Position numbers and translations under genes: made by a program
NCBI GenBank assembly: GCA_035048815.1
Contig: JAUCBN010000014.1
Span: 15,855,501-15,919,500, forward strand
Reading direction: 5' to 3'
Source of the DNA: Abelmoschus esculentus
Lineage: Eukaryota > Streptophyta > Magnoliopsida > Malvales > Malvaceae
DNA length: 64,000 nt
Shown here: piece by piece, positions 1-12,581 of the stretch
How the letters are laid out: every line of letters starts with the position of its first letter
How positions within the stretch are numbered: the stretch's first letter is position 1
Notes under the pieces: model-generated
Told to the model about the DNA's origin: nothing
What the model saw: the letters and a program-made list of their open reading frames with translations, nothing else
The model's database searches: none

Positions 1-2
1 GA

Positions 3-686
3 GGGAGGAAATACAAGAACAGTGTTAGGCCAAATAGGGTTACGGTTTCAGGGTATTGGAAAGCAACCGGGATCGACAGGCCGATCTATGCTGCAGCTGC
101 CCAGAGATCTCGTGACTGCATCATCGGACTTAAGAAGACATTGGTTTATTACAAAGGATGTGGGGGGAAAGGAACAAAAACGGATTGGATGATGCATGAA
201 TTTCGGCTACCAATACATCAAAATCAACACAACTTTGAAGAAACTGTAAGATATACAGTTCCCAACTTTAATTAAAATTTCGGTTCATGTTTTAATCTTT
301 ATATTGTAATGAAAGTCTCACTTTGATCCTTCTACTATTTCTCAGCTGGTATGCATTAAGCCTTTTTTGTTCTAACGATATCTGCTTTGCAGGAAGTTTG
401 GACGCTTTGCAGAATCTTTAAACGTGAGGTTTCACGTAGAAAACAAAAGAATAGTAATAATGTATCAAAGCTAAACACTTCACCTATAAGCTGCTCAAGA
501 ACATGCAGTACAACTGAAAAAGAGGCGGAAATTAGTGTCGATGTCGAAAGGAAGCTTTTGAATGATCATTTTCATGAAGAAAACCAGTTGTTTCAAACTC
601 AAGTTATAAGCTTTTCGATCCCTAATGACAACGATGAATTCTTCCCACAACAGCAATGGGACAACGAGCTTTATCGAGAGTGGTAG
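3..686 (+). CDS. NAC transcription factor, JUNGBRUNNEN1/NAC042-like (5' part missing)
   Basis: Two exons are visible: 3-245 and 393-686 (stop TAG 684-686), joined by a 147-nt GT-AG intron. The upstream exon is cut by the window edge. The first exon encodes NAC subdomains C and D: a GRKYKNSVRPNRVT start, then SGYWKATGIDRP, then KKTLVYYKGCGGKGTKTDWMMHEFRLP spread over residues 43-69. The second exon opens with subdomain E (EVWTLCRIFKR) and continues into a variable acidic C-terminus. The VWTLCRIFKR ending and short C-terminus resemble the JUB1/NAC042 subgroup, whose Arabidopsis member restrains senescence and stress responses. The protein should be a nuclear DNA-binding activator. The family is certain; the subgroup is likely. 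No lesion is seen in the visible part. Confidence 0.9.
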
Positions 687-1155
687 AAATTTCATCATCG
701 GAAAATTTGCTTAGAGTTTTGTGTAATAATGATCTTGTTTTTATGATATAGTGAAAACAATTCGGCCAAATACTGAATACAGACATGTATGAAACACGAA
801 TGCTAGAAATATATGATAGCAATAGAGCGGGACGAATATGAACATTTTATGTTCCATCCCGCTCTATTATTATTCCTTGGATGTTAAAAGGAACCAATGC
901 ACAAGGATTTAGAAATCAGTTAAAGCAGTCACAGAAACATAACATAGACGGTTCTTAAAAGTACGAAGAATTCGATGTTCTAGACCGATAGATATCACTT
1001 AGGTACTGGGAATAAACCATGGATCAAACTTAATGTTCGAATCCTCACAGAAGACACTTAATATTACCAGAACCATGTACAAAACATAACCAATAATGAG
1101 ATTGTTTTCTTGGTAACATGAGTTCTTATGCCTTCCCCTTATCTGAACTCCACTT
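687..1155. other. Convergent intergenic region between NAC and RPB12
   Basis: The region holds the 3' flanks of two converging genes and the 821-868 inverted repeat. No further coding potential was seen. Confidence 0.6.
821..868. repeat. Short inverted repeat downstream of the NAC gene
   Basis: Arms 821-832 (aatagagcggga) and 857-868 (tcccgctctatt) are perfect reverse complements. A further five pairs (gaaca/tgttc) lie closer to the loop. It begins about 135 bp after the NAC stop, so it may lie in that gene's 3' UTR or be a small foldback element. Confidence 0.75.
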
Positions 1156-2284
1156 TCAGCGAGCTTCATACTGAACAACTGCAGTAAACACAATGTATTC
1201 ACATTATCCGTCGGAATAATGAAAGAAATAGCAAATCAATGCTCAATGAGGAGGGAAAAGAGCATTAATATTTTACGAGAACTATTAAGTTCTAATGGAC
1301 AATCAATGTAGATTGATGAAGGTTGATACTTGATATTGTCCTGGTCGCTGGTAACAGAAGCAGAACACAAAAAGTATAAAAACAAAGAAAGATGAGAATT
1401 TTCTCATTTACAATTCTGGTTGCATCACCCTATTTCAAAATTCAAAATAAAGCATAGCTGCCAAAATTGTTCAACTTGTCAAGACTGCATATCCGAGATA
1501 GAAAAGAAAATTAGCAAACATGAAATGACCCTTAAGCTAAAAGCAAAAACCTTAATAACATTATAAGGTCCGAAATAGCACCCTATAGACTGCTTCTAAT
1601 CAGACTGAGTAAAACATAAAAAAATAGCCCTCATACAAAAAGGGGCATACTGCCTTACAAAAAAGGCTCGCTGGTGCAGGCAGACAGCTTGACAGCACAG
1701 ATCTTCAACTTGCAATAGTGATGTTTCTCAATTTGTTCGACGTTCCTTTTTCATTTAAATGTAATTGTTACATATCCTAAAATATGTTTCAAATTGAATC
1801 TAGTCCTTAATTTAAAAAAATGTTGCATTCAGTCCTGTCTAGTATCAAAATAATAATCTCACAGCACACTGTTTTCCCTCTAAATAAAGTTTTATACTGC
1901 CTACAGATCGATTCTGTTCCGGATTCTAAAAAAATACTTCTAAAATATTTCCTACATGCATTCTCGATAGCACCATAAATAAGAAATAAAATACAAGAAA
2001 TCATTACAAAAATCTATAAAAGCAATAGTAAAAGAAAAAGGGCAACAGTAGTTAGAAAGAAGCATTACTTCTTCGGGTTCTCTTTTTGTAAAGAATGCGG
2101 TAACCACACTCCCGGCATTGTATCACGTCTGCATGCTTCATTGTGTTCTCTTGCCCACAGTCTTTAAAACCCCAAAAGCTCAAAGCTCAAATTTAGTGGC
2201 AAAAATTTTAGGTTTTATTTATGGATCAAAAGGTTAATACTAACCTCCACAGATATAAGTAACAGGTTCAGGTTGCGGATCCAT
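1156..2284 (-). CDS. RPB12: DNA-directed RNA polymerases I, II and III subunit RPABC4 (RPB12)
   Basis: Three coding exons on the minus strand join in frame: 2284-2245, 2161-2069 and 1178-1156, giving 51 aa, the usual size of this subunit. The protein starts MDPQPEPVTYICG, has a zinc ribbon with two Cys pairs (CGDC and CREC), and ends RRIVQYEAR. It is the smallest shared subunit of the three nuclear RNA polymerases, bound to the Rpb3 side of the core. The last exon is only 23 nt and lies after an 890-nt intron, so it is easy to miss. A 5' UTR intron is likely, with acceptor near 2324 and donor at 2988-2989 (ctctc/gtaag on the minus strand). Each internal junction has GT-AG borders. Confidence 0.93.
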
Positions 2285-4490
2285 TGATGCTCACTCAAGC
2301 AAGGTCTTTTTTCAAGATAAAACTGCACAAAAGTCGAATAGATTTTCACATCAATCAAATTAACTAAAAACCCTACCAAATTGTATTAAAACATAACCAA
2401 ACACTTTTTTTAGCTATATTTTGAGGAACATACATTGATAATCCATGCCCAAATATATATGTACAGATATAAAACAATTTTTTTTATCAGATAGAATATT
2501 CTCGATTCTGGAAGAGGGAGATTCAGTGAAAAGGATGATTATTTCCCATAATTTAGCCTAAAAAATAATTTCCTTAATCTAAAACCCAGATATTACTTGG
2601 ATCATATGATTTCATATACACACATGCACAAATCACAATTCAAGAAAATATCATCCAACATAATTCTACTAAAATTATTGCAGGTGAATCCCTAACTCGG
2701 TCTCACGATTTCAAAACATTGGGTGCACAATAATCGCAATTTCATCGTCAATTTCTTTATTTTACTCAAAATATTGCGAATATGAAACTCAAACTACAAT
2801 TTTCATACAAACCTGCTCAAACGTCAAAGAGATTTTCGCATAAATAAAATTAGATGAAAACAAACCCTACAAAACTTACAAAATCTTAATTAAAAAGAAA
2901 AAAGAAAATTGATTTTAACCCAACAACAAGGAGAGAAAGGATGTGAAGAGCAGTAGATTGACGATGTATGGAACTTGGAAGAACTTACGAGAGAAAAACC
3001 GGAAGGTCTGACCGCGAAGAAGTAACTGAAAAATTAGGGTTCTTTTCAAGGTTTTATAAAGTATTTTAGTATGAAATATTTATATTTATTAAAGTTTTTA
3101 GTTTAAATTATTTTTATTAAATGAAAACAAGGGGTGAGAAAAACAGAAAGGAAAAATCAACACCTAAATTTTAGTTTTTAATTTTTTATTAAATTAAATA
3201 TTTATTTTTTATATTTTAATCATTAAATTTTATATTTATTTAAGTTAAAAATTATTTTAATAAATAAAATATTGACACATTTTTATAAATAAATAATTTA
3301 AAGACTATAATAAAATTAATATATTTTAAGTATTTATTTTAACTAAAAAATAATTTAGAGATTTAAAACAATAAAAATAATGATTTAAATATTTATTTTA
3401 ATTAAAAATAATTTAAGAATTAGAAATAATAAAGAATATAGTTTAAAGTCTTTTTTTTTATTTAAACCAAACAAAAATCTAATACTATACAAAGGGTAAA
3501 CTAAAACCAAGATCACTTAGTTATAAGTTTTATAATAAAGTTATTTTTTTTAAAAAAATTTATAAACATACCACTTTATAAATATTATTATTATTATAAA
3601 TAAATCATTTTTATAGACATGTTTTTTTTCCTTTGATATAATAAAAAATTTAATCCCAAAACATGCACAACATATTAATTTTGTTTTATTTTTAAACAAT
3701 TTAATAAATTTAAATTTTTATATTTAAAATCTTTATTAATTTAATTTTTTTATAAAACTATCAAAATAAATAAGTATATCAGATCAAATCAATATTTTAA
3801 TATCTTTGTTTTAGTATAAAGTAGGAGTAAGTAACTATTAATTCATTATTATATTATAAAAGTAATATAATATTTATGGGATAAAAATAAGTAATGTTGG
3901 AGAAAATAAGATTAAAATGATGGAATTATATTATTAGACTGTATAAATTTTGAAATCTAAAAATATTATTATATTATATTATATCTAAAATTTAATATAT
4001 TTATAATAATATTTTAATTGAATGAATGATATGCCTGTAATAATTTCTAGAACTTCGGCTATCTTAAAAGGACAAACGCGGGCAAACGGCTTCTACCAGT
4101 CAATTGCAAGAGCTCTAATATAGAATCAACCGCATACGATTAAAGCTTTTTTGAGTCTCCCTATATTCCTTTGCCACCAACCCGATCATCATCTTTGCTT
4201 AATTTTATCTTTCTTGACATCTCAGGTAAGGAAAGAATAAGTTAATTAAATGCTTGTTTTTCAGAGTTTAATTATAATTTATTTATTGTTTAGATAATGT
4301 GATTATTGTATTTGTTGTAATTGTTGGTTGAGGTGGAGGATGGTTTAAATTTTTGTGCATAGTTCGAATCTTCAACAAATTGGGTGTTCTTTCATCAGAA
4401 TTTAATATTTTGTTTGCTGCTCAGATAAAGTGATTATTTGATTCGTTGTAATTGTTGGTGGATTGATTGTTGTGTTTGTGGTTGAAGAGG
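2285..4490. other. Head-to-head intergenic region, RPB12 / SERINC
   Basis: Contains the RPB12 leader and its UTR intron (about 2324-2989), then roughly 1 kb of very AT-rich DNA (3060-4060) without coding potential. The SERINC leader follows, with a probable 5' UTR intron donor at 4226 (ctcag/gtaag). The matching acceptor is ambiguous (near 4424 or just before 4491). Confidence 0.6.
3033..3041 (-). promoter_or_regulatory. Telo-box-like element upstream of RPB12
   Basis: attagggtt on + reads aaccctaat on the RPB12 strand, just upstream of the inferred 5' UTR exon. Telo-boxes are common in promoters of plant transcription and translation genes. The role here is inferred from position only. Confidence 0.4.
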
Positions 4491-7154
4491 ATGTGGGCTG
4501 CTTCATGCCTTGCGTCATGTTGTGCGGCATGCGCCTGCGATGCGTGCCGCACGGTGGTTTCGGGGATTAGCCGGAGATCTGCGAGAATCGCCTATTGTGG
4601 ACTTTTCGCCCTTTCTCTGATTCTTTCGTGGATCCTTCGAGAGGTTGCCGCCCCGCTGATGGAGAAGCTCCCTTGTAGTTTTCGTCAAAACTCTGCCTTT
4701 CTTATTCTGGTTATTGCTAAATTATATGATTTGCTAATAAGTTTTTTTTATTCCAATAGAAAGGGAAGAAAGATTGTTACTGTTGAAATGAGCAAATGCT
4801 GATGCTAAATAGTTTAATAGTATAATAACATTGGTGTATGCAATGGAAAGGAAGATGAGTTCTTTAGGATTTAGTTTTGTTGTAATTTGTCTCATCGAGC
4901 GTCATATTACCTTAGCAATGTGCACTTTTACACGATGTGTTAATGTATTGGGTATTTTAGAGAATCTAAAGAATGTCAAGATTTCCAAGTGATTATAGAA
5001 TTTGCCACTATTCACCGTGTCTTGGAAATGGTTTATTGGATCAAATATGTTTTATGGTTGATTACGAGCTTGTTCATTTACACATTTTCCCTTGAGTGAT
5101 AACTGGCCCTAGTACCTTATTTTGCTTGTACCATGCAATGCCATATTAGGTTGTCATTAGTTATTGATATGTGCCTCCATATTTCATGTATAGAATGTTT
5201 AAAAGCAAGCTTGTTGGCTGCATCTTGCTTATACTTATTTTTCTGATTTTGTTTATATGCTATTGTTATTCATGCAGGGATAAATCATTTTCATAAAACA
5301 CCTGACAGGGAATGGTTTGAAACAGACGCAGTGCTGAGGGTTAGCTTGGGAAATTTTATGTTTTTCACTATCCTATCAGTTTTTATGGTTGGGGTGAAAA
5401 CTCAGAGGGATCCTCGAGATGCTGTGCACCATGGTGGATGGATGATGAAAATTATTTGCTGGTTCATTTTAGTGATTTTAATGTTTTTCGTTCCAAACGA
5501 AATTATCAGCTTCTATGGTAAGCTACATTGTAGCGCATTATTTTACAAGATTAGGAATACCATACTTTTGTAAATGTCTTACATGCTATAGGAGATAGTC
5601 TTCTTAGAGGCCGTTTGCAAATATGATTACAGGTGATAATAATTTGGCTAAATTCACTTATAGTTGACTTTAGCTGACACTTAAATTTTGCTTTTACAGA
5701 GTCGGTATCAAAGTTTGGAGCAGGATTGTTTCTTTTGGTTCAAGTTGTGCTTTTACTTGATTTTGTTCATGGATGGAATGACAAATGGGTCGGATACGAT
5801 GAACAGTTCTGGTTAGTTTTGCTTTTCTGATGTTTTATGGTTTCACTTTTTATTTTTCAGATCAACTGATATCCTTGCCTTTTCTCTAGGTACGTTGCTC
5901 TGTTAGTTGTTTCACTTGTGTGTTATTTGGCAACATTTGGCTTCTCGGGAATTCTCTTCCACTGGTTCACTCCATCCGGACATGATTGTGGACTCAATAC
6001 CTTCTTTATTGTTATGACCTTGATTCTTGTTGTTCTGTTTGCCATAGTTGCTCTGCATCATCCTGCAGTAAGTCTCTACTTTTGGGCCTTTATAATTATA
6101 TTAGTTTGTGTTTGTGGATTATACACCATTAATGGGAATTGGAAGCTGGGGTGGCCTTGGCTTGAGCTGGTGGTCCTGCTAGATAAATGATACTGTTCCA
6201 TGATTAATAAACTGCATACCTTTTCAATCATGCATTTGTAGTGCAATTTTATCACCGTGCCACATTTCATGCCATTTACACAAGTATGTTGATGCACATG
6301 GTCATTCCTAATTCGTATATCTTGATGAATTCTTGTCTTATGTGTAACAGGTTGGCGGTAGCATTTTGCCGGCTTCAGTCATATCATTCTACTGCATGTA
6401 CCTTTGCTACAGTGGACTTGCTAGTGAACCAAGAGATTACGAATGCAATGGTCTTCATAATCATTCTAAAGCAATTTCTACTGGCTCCCTGACCCTTGGT
6501 CTAGTTACCACCGTCCTGTCAGTTGTGTACTCTGCTGTTCGTGCTGGGTCTTCCACTACTCTGCTCTCCCCACCAAGTTCACCTCGTGCAGGTACCTTGG
6601 ACAAAAATACTCGGTCTTTATACCTTATACCATTGAAAGAAACTTTCATAATGTTATTTACAAACTTCACTTTTTTATGAGAATAGGGTGCAAGTATTTT
6701 GAAAGTCCAACTGATTTTAGTTTGACATATATTTTGATAATTTGGTTTTCACTTCTTTTTTCCATCCCTCATCGCTTTTGGGGATCTTTTCGAGGGGACG
6801 AAAGAACAAAAAAAAAATCATAAACTAAGAGTACAATTTAACATTCTGTTATGAATGGTTGAAGGTGCTGGAAAGCCTTTGCTTCCAATGGACAAAGTAG
6901 ATGAACACGAAGAAAAGGAGAAAAACAAGCCAGTCACGTATTCGTACGCCTTCTTCCACTTAATCTTCTCTCTTGCCAGCATGTACTCGGCAATGCTCTT
7001 AACAGGATGGTCAACCTCGGTTGGAGAAAGTGGCAAGTTAGTCGATGTAGGCTGGCCGTCTGTGTGGGTTCGGATTATAACCGGATGGGCAACTGCAGGT
7101 CTCTATATCTGGTCACTGCTTGCTCCTATTCTGTTCCCAGATAGGGAATTCTAG
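4491..7154 (+). CDS. Serine incorporator (SERINC/TMS) family membrane protein
   Basis: Six exons join in frame: 4491-4674, 5278-5517, 5700-5811, 5890-6067, 6351-6591 and 6865-7154, giving 414 aa, the normal family length. The start MWAASCLASCCAACACDAC matches the conserved SERINC N-terminus; upstream codons in this frame lack an ATG. About ten hydrophobic segments are visible. Family signatures include HGGWMMKIICW, VHGWNDKWVGYDEQFW, HWFTPSG and DYECNGL. A cytosolic loop rich in Ser/Pro and Glu/Lys lies before the last two helices. The protein ends in FPDREF. SERINCs are ER/Golgi/plasma-membrane proteins originally linked to incorporating serine into lipids, though the biochemical role in plants is not settled. 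No lesion is seen. Confidence 0.95.
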
Positions 7155-7520
7155 GCCTCCAAAGTAAGTTTATGGCTATTATTATTGCAGTAAATTTGGC
7201 CTTTTTACTATGTGTGTGATTTGACAAAGATGGATTAAAAACATGTATGTATGCCTCAAAATTGGGAATTACTGCAGTAAATTTACTATTTGTATATGTG
7301 TTGTGATCAGTGATGGGATTGAATAAAGATGATATATTACTGGGAATGTTATATTACCTTGTTTGGTTTGTTTGACAAGAATGTAAGTTGACAATGTTTG
7401 GTCGGAAGAATATAAAATAATTTTTACCAAATTGCCTTTATGATATATTTTATTTCTAAATTAGTTAAACGGTAAATAAAAGTATTTAAACAAAAATTCA
7501 TAGAAATTTTTTTAATTTAA

Positions 7521-7720
7521 CATAATTTTAATATAATTAATATTAAAAAATTATATTTTTAAATATTTTTTATAAATATTATATTTATAAAAAATTATAG
7601 TGAATTTTTAAATTCATATAAAAAATATTAATATAATTAATATTAGAAATTTATATTTTTAAATAATTTTATAAATATTATAAATTTAAAAATTATTATG
7701 AATTTTAAACATAATTTTAA
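7521..7720. repeat. AT-rich tandem duplication, about 100-bp unit
   Basis: Two diverged copies start near 7529 and 7629, both opening ttaatataattaatatta. They share the following AT-rich text with scattered differences, and a third partial start (cataatttta) is at 7711. Confidence 0.65.
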
Positions 7721-7820
7721 TAGGGTTTACCTATATAGGTAATATGACTTGTAATTTTTGGATTTTTTTAAGCCTTTTTACTTATGTAGGTATTTAGGCT
7801 TATTTGAATAAAAAAAATGT

Positions 7821-8011
7821 TACTGTAGGAAATTGTCTAATACCTAACAAATGCAAGGGAATGGCATTTCGGGAAAACACCTCAAAAAACGCTACTGTAG
7901 GGAATGTGTTATTACCCTTACTCAGGAATGTATTTGAACCAAACATGGGTATGTGATTTCAGAAAAGATTATTCCCTCTGGTAATAATCTTTTCCGCGAA
8001 CCAAACACCCC
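7821..8011. mobile_element. MITE-like sequence block
   Basis: Contains a hairpin with perfect 12-bp arms (gaaaagattatt 7962-7973, aataatcttttc 7983-7994). It also has a direct repeat gaaccaaaca at 7936 and 7998 and two copies of tactgtagg, near 7821 and 7893. The sequence ends in ccaaacacccc, which resembles the termini of many plant MITEs. A possible left end with tgtttggtt lies near 7362. Exact borders and target duplication could not be fixed. Confidence 0.45.
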
Positions 8012-8650
8012 CTCACTGTAATCCTAAGAACCCTTTTGTTGATGCTATTATATATCATAAAGAAATGTTTGAAAGCCATTATAGCTAATTGTGCGGTTTG
8101 TTACTGTAATTCTTATTATTCTCCGTGTTACGTCGATTGAGTATAATTTGATTGATATTATCGTTAATATAATATACACGATTAAACATGTTTAAGTGCT
8201 TAATACATTCAATTAGGTGGATTCATTAATTATAATGGTTTTATAATTAAAGAGATGAAACACCTATGCAATTACAATGAAGTTTAAACACATCATCTTA
8301 ATTTCGTTGACACTGTACGATAGGGCGAAGCCAATACTGTTTTGTACATCGAAAAAGTAATTTGACATTTTTAATATATTTATAAAATTAATGTGTTATT
8401 AATTTAATATAACTGTTAATGGGATAATTTCATGCTTAGCCCCTATAAAATATTAAAATTTTAATTAAGCTCCTTAACCTTTTAGTCAAAGGGAAAATAA
8501 CACTTTTCCCCTCCAAAAATTAATATAGTTTTATTTCGCCCCCCCCCCTAAGTAAGTATCTAGCTTCTTCTCTGCATATATAATTATATACCCAAGACAG
8601 AATCATTTTGTTTCAGTATTTTAGAAGAAAGCTAGAGATTCAAAAAATCA

Positions 8651-8755
8651 ATGGCTCGGGCTCCTGAACCAGAAGACGAGATCAAGGACGAGAAAAACCC
8701 TAGACCTCTGGACGAAGATGACATCGCGCTTCTCAAAACCTATGTAAATTTTTTA

Positions 8756-8797
<42 letters not shown>

Positions 8798-11700
8798 TTT
8801 TTATGGATCTTCGATTTATTGCTTCTTATCTGATGAGATCTGTTTTAGCTACGGAATTTTACTCTTTCTTATTCTTTATTTTTTGTGTATTATCTCTGTT
8901 TTGAGATGTTATCTCGACATTAACTACAAATATATGGGGTTTATGAAGTAAAATCTACGATTCTATGTTTCAGCTACGGAAATTTGCCTTCTGTTCTTTA
9001 ATTTTAGTGTATTATCTGTCATTTTTTGTGATGTGCTCTCGACATTTACCCCTAATTTGTAGTGTTCTAGAAGTAAATCTATTTTATGGAAGACCTGATG
9101 ATAAAAAATATGAAATAAAATCTACTATTACTGTTTCAGCTATTGCAATTTGCTTGTCATTCTTTAATTTTAGTGTAACATTTTAACATTATTTCTAGGG
9201 TTTATGAAGTAAAATCTGTTATTGAAGACTACATAGTTTGTTTGTTTTTTGCTTTGTTTTTTGTTTAGCTCTATGATTATGTTGACGGATACATGAGAAA
9301 TTTCCTCTTTTGTTTGGCAGGGTTTAGGTCCTTATTCAACTAGCATTAAGAATGTTGAAAAGGAGATCAAGGAAATGGCAAAGAAAGTGAATGATTTAAT
9401 CGGTATAGGATTTCCCCCTTTTCTACTGCTTATGTTTTTATGTGGTATTGAGCTGTATATTTTTGTAAATTTTGTTGTTCTAAGTAGGGTACCAAACAGA
9501 GAGTTAAGAGATAGAATTACTCTTGATTTTGGTGTTTTTTACAACATTTAGGATGATATATGATATGCATATGTCTCCTTTGTTTTATTAGCGACTGAAA
9601 AATCTGTGCAACCGGTTTTGGTTGATGGACCAGAAGTTAGCTTTTCAGGGGAACAAACTTGCTTACCTGTAAATTCCATACATTGCAGTATCTGACCAAT
9701 CTTGATGAAGTTGACTTTGAAAAGTTTTCATTTTGCATACATTATTATGCATTAGTTCTTTTCCACAAGGACCACAACTGTGATCTCTTTGCCTATTGCT
9801 GCGACTCATTCTTGATTGCCAGCTACCATCATAGCGTCATTTGACTATGTTTAGCAGATGTGAATGCAATACTGGAGTATTGAATTTTATTGTTGATCTT
9901 ATTTTCTAGTCATATAAATTTTAAATTTCAAACTTCAAATTACTATTATTTTGTCTCGATTCACTAATTTGTTGTGTAATAGGTCTATTCTTAATATATT
10001 ATTGTTTTCCCTGCTGGTAAACTTTGCTAAATAGGCATCAAGGAATCCGATACTGGGTTAGCTGCGCCTAGCCAATGGGATCTTGTCTCCGATAAGCAAA
10101 TGATGCAGGAGGAGCAACCGCTCCAGGTATTTACTAAAATGTTTTGAAGAAAAAAATTGTTTTAATATTGCTTTTTTGACTCATTGAGTATTGACTATAT
10201 TTTTCATCCAGGTTGCTAGATGCACGAAAATAATTAATCCGAATACAGAAGATGCCAAATATGTTATCAATGTGAAACAAATCGCTAAGGTATGTATTTT
10301 TACATCTGAGTCTAATGTTTTCCCATCTAGATGGTTAAGCACATACTTTTATAGTTAAAATATTTTCTTTTTAAGAATAGGTGCTGAGATTTTTTGTCTG
10401 ATATGCATGTATTTTCTAACTGCAGTTTGTTGTTGGGCTGGGTGACAAAGTTTCTCCCACTGACATTGAGGAAGGCATGCGTGTGGGGTAAGTTTTCAAT
10501 TTCATGAACACATTTATCCCCTTTACTCTCTTATGATTTGTCTAAAGTTTTATATCCTGAATATAGTATAATTCTCCCGCTACAGTTGTATTGTTTCCTT
10601 CTTTTGTAAACTTCTAAATTTTATTAGATAGTTGTATATTTGCTATGCCCTAATATATTTGTTACCTTTGCAGGGTTGATCGCAACAAATATCAGATACA
10701 GATTCCTTTGCCTCCAAAAATTGACCCAAGTGTGACCATGATGACTGTGGAAGAGAAACCAGATGTCACATATAATGATGTTGGTGGATGTAAGGAACAG
10801 ATTGAAAAGATGCGGGAAGTACGTATGGGATGATATTCTTTTAATATGTTCCTGCACGCACACAGAAAACCCGAAACATTTCTCATATTATTTGTGCTTT
10901 TTAGTGAGTTAGTATCAAAGATTTATCATACATGAATCGATGGATTTTGTTCGTTTAGGTTGTTGAGTTACCAATGCTTCATCCTGAGAAATTTGTCAAG
11001 CTCGGAATTGATCCTCCTAAGGGTGTTCTTTGCTATGGTCCTCCCGGAACTGGTAAAACACTTCTGGCAAGAGCTGTTGCTAACAGAACTGATGCTTGCT
11101 TCATCCGTGTTATCGGAAGTGAGCTTGTTCAAAAATATGTCGGTGAAGGAGCTAGAATGGTTCGAGAACTGTTTCAGGTTATAACCTCCGAATTGTAGCT
11201 GTTTAAGTTTCTCTGAAATTATTCTATGTGACATTTTATTTCGACATTATTGAACAACCGCAGATGGCACGCTCAAAGAAAGCATGCATTGTATTCTTTG
11301 ATGAAGTTGATGCCATTGGAGGTGCTCGTTTTGATGATGGCGTAGGTGGAGATAATGAGGTTCAGCGTACTATGCTTGAAATCGTCAACCAGCTTGATGG
11401 ATTTGATGCTCGTGGAAACATCAAGGTCCTCATGGCAACAAACAGGTCAAAGTTGCTACCTAGAATTTCAACTCTTTATATCTAGTTCTATTCACCTAAG
11501 CATTGCATCCCGTTTTGTTCCTTCAAGCCATCCTGTCCCGGATTTAGTGTTCATGGAAGGTTTTTCTTTTGATTTAATTCTATATGAGTCCTTGAATGTG
11601 CACTGGAGATGCTTACAGCATTTTCGGTCCTCTATTTTGTGCAATTATCAGGCCAGATACACTGGACCCTGCATTACTACGTCCCGGACGACTGGATCGT

Positions 11701-12064
11701 AAAGTTGAGTTTGGTCTTCCCGATTTAGAGAGTCGGACACAGATATTCAAAATTCATACAAGGACAATGAATTGCGAGCGTGATATTAGATTTGAGCTTT
11801 TAGCCCGACTTTGCCCTAATTCCACCGGTAGGATCTACGTCCAAAGTTAATCTTGTTCTTAATATTGTTTCCTTAGAATAAATGATTTTATGTTACTTAT
11901 CTGCAGGAGCCGATATAAGGAGCGTCTGCACCGAGGCCGGAATGTACGCTATCCGAGCTCGAAGAAAAACCGTGACTGAAAAAGATTTCCTCGATGCCGT
12001 CAACAAAGTTATCAAGGGCTACCAAAAGTTCAGTGCAACACCTAAATACATGGTTTACAATTAG
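8651..12064 (+). CDS. RPT1: 26S proteasome regulatory particle AAA-ATPase subunit RPT1
   Basis: Ten exons join in frame: 8651-8743, 9321-9402, 10035-10126, 10212-10289, 10426-10487, 10674-10818, 10959-11177, 11264-11445, 11652-11827 and 11907-12064, giving 428 aa. Residues 1-180 form the N-terminal helix and OB-fold region. The AAA module has Walker A GPPGTGKT (211-218), Walker B IVFFDEVD (266-273), an ATNRPDTLD sensor region and an arginine-finger segment RPGRLDR. The C-terminus ends KYMVYN. RPT1 is one of six ATPases in the ring that unfolds ubiquitinated substrates and opens the 20S gate, in cytosol and nucleus. It matches RPT1 rather than RPT2-6 throughout. All junctions have GT-AG borders and no lesion is present. 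Confidence 0.97.
8761..8795 (+). repeat. (CT)n microsatellite in RPT1 intron 1
   Basis: A perfect run of about 17 CT units begins 17 nt after the exon 1 donor. It is likely length-polymorphic. Confidence 0.95.
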
Positions 12065-12581
12065 GATATACATTGGTCCTACCTATTTGCCATTCTCAAA
12101 CTCAAAGAGATATACATTTGATTCTATCATCATGTATTTGAATCATGGTTTTGAAATTGTTTTAATGGAGATTTCTTATTAAGTCAATCTCAAATTATTT
12201 ACATTAGCCAGAATTCTATTAGATTTTCATTTAATATTTTAAGAATCTTAACTATTTTTTTTGTTATATAAATAAATAGTTTATGATTACACCAAAATTA
12301 ATTATAAATGAAAAAAATAATATAAATAAAAATTAATTAATTACTCCATTAATAGAATTATAAGTAACCGGTACATACAAGAATCTCAAGAATCTCCCTC
12401 TGTTAATCCATTCACTTAAAAAAATTCCCGAGAAAGTGACGCTCGTACCACAAAAAGGAAAAGAAAAAAATATTAAATGTGGTGGAGATCTGCTTCTTTC
12501 ATTCTCGACAGACAGCAAGAGCTAAACGCCACCGTTCCGCCAAATCCCGAATCGCTCTTGCTCTCATATCCACTTTCTTCA
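12065..12581. other. Intergenic region RPT1 to eIF2B-alpha
   Basis: AT-rich 3' flank of RPT1 followed by the leader of the eIF2B-alpha locus. No coding potential was seen. Confidence 0.6.

Larger units (their letters stand above)
7155..8650. other. Intergenic region SERINC to RPT1
   Basis: Holds the SERINC 3' UTR, the AT-rich duplication at 7521-7720, the MITE-like block, and the RPT1 promoter and leader. A C-run lies near 8540. No coding potential was seen. Confidence 0.6.
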
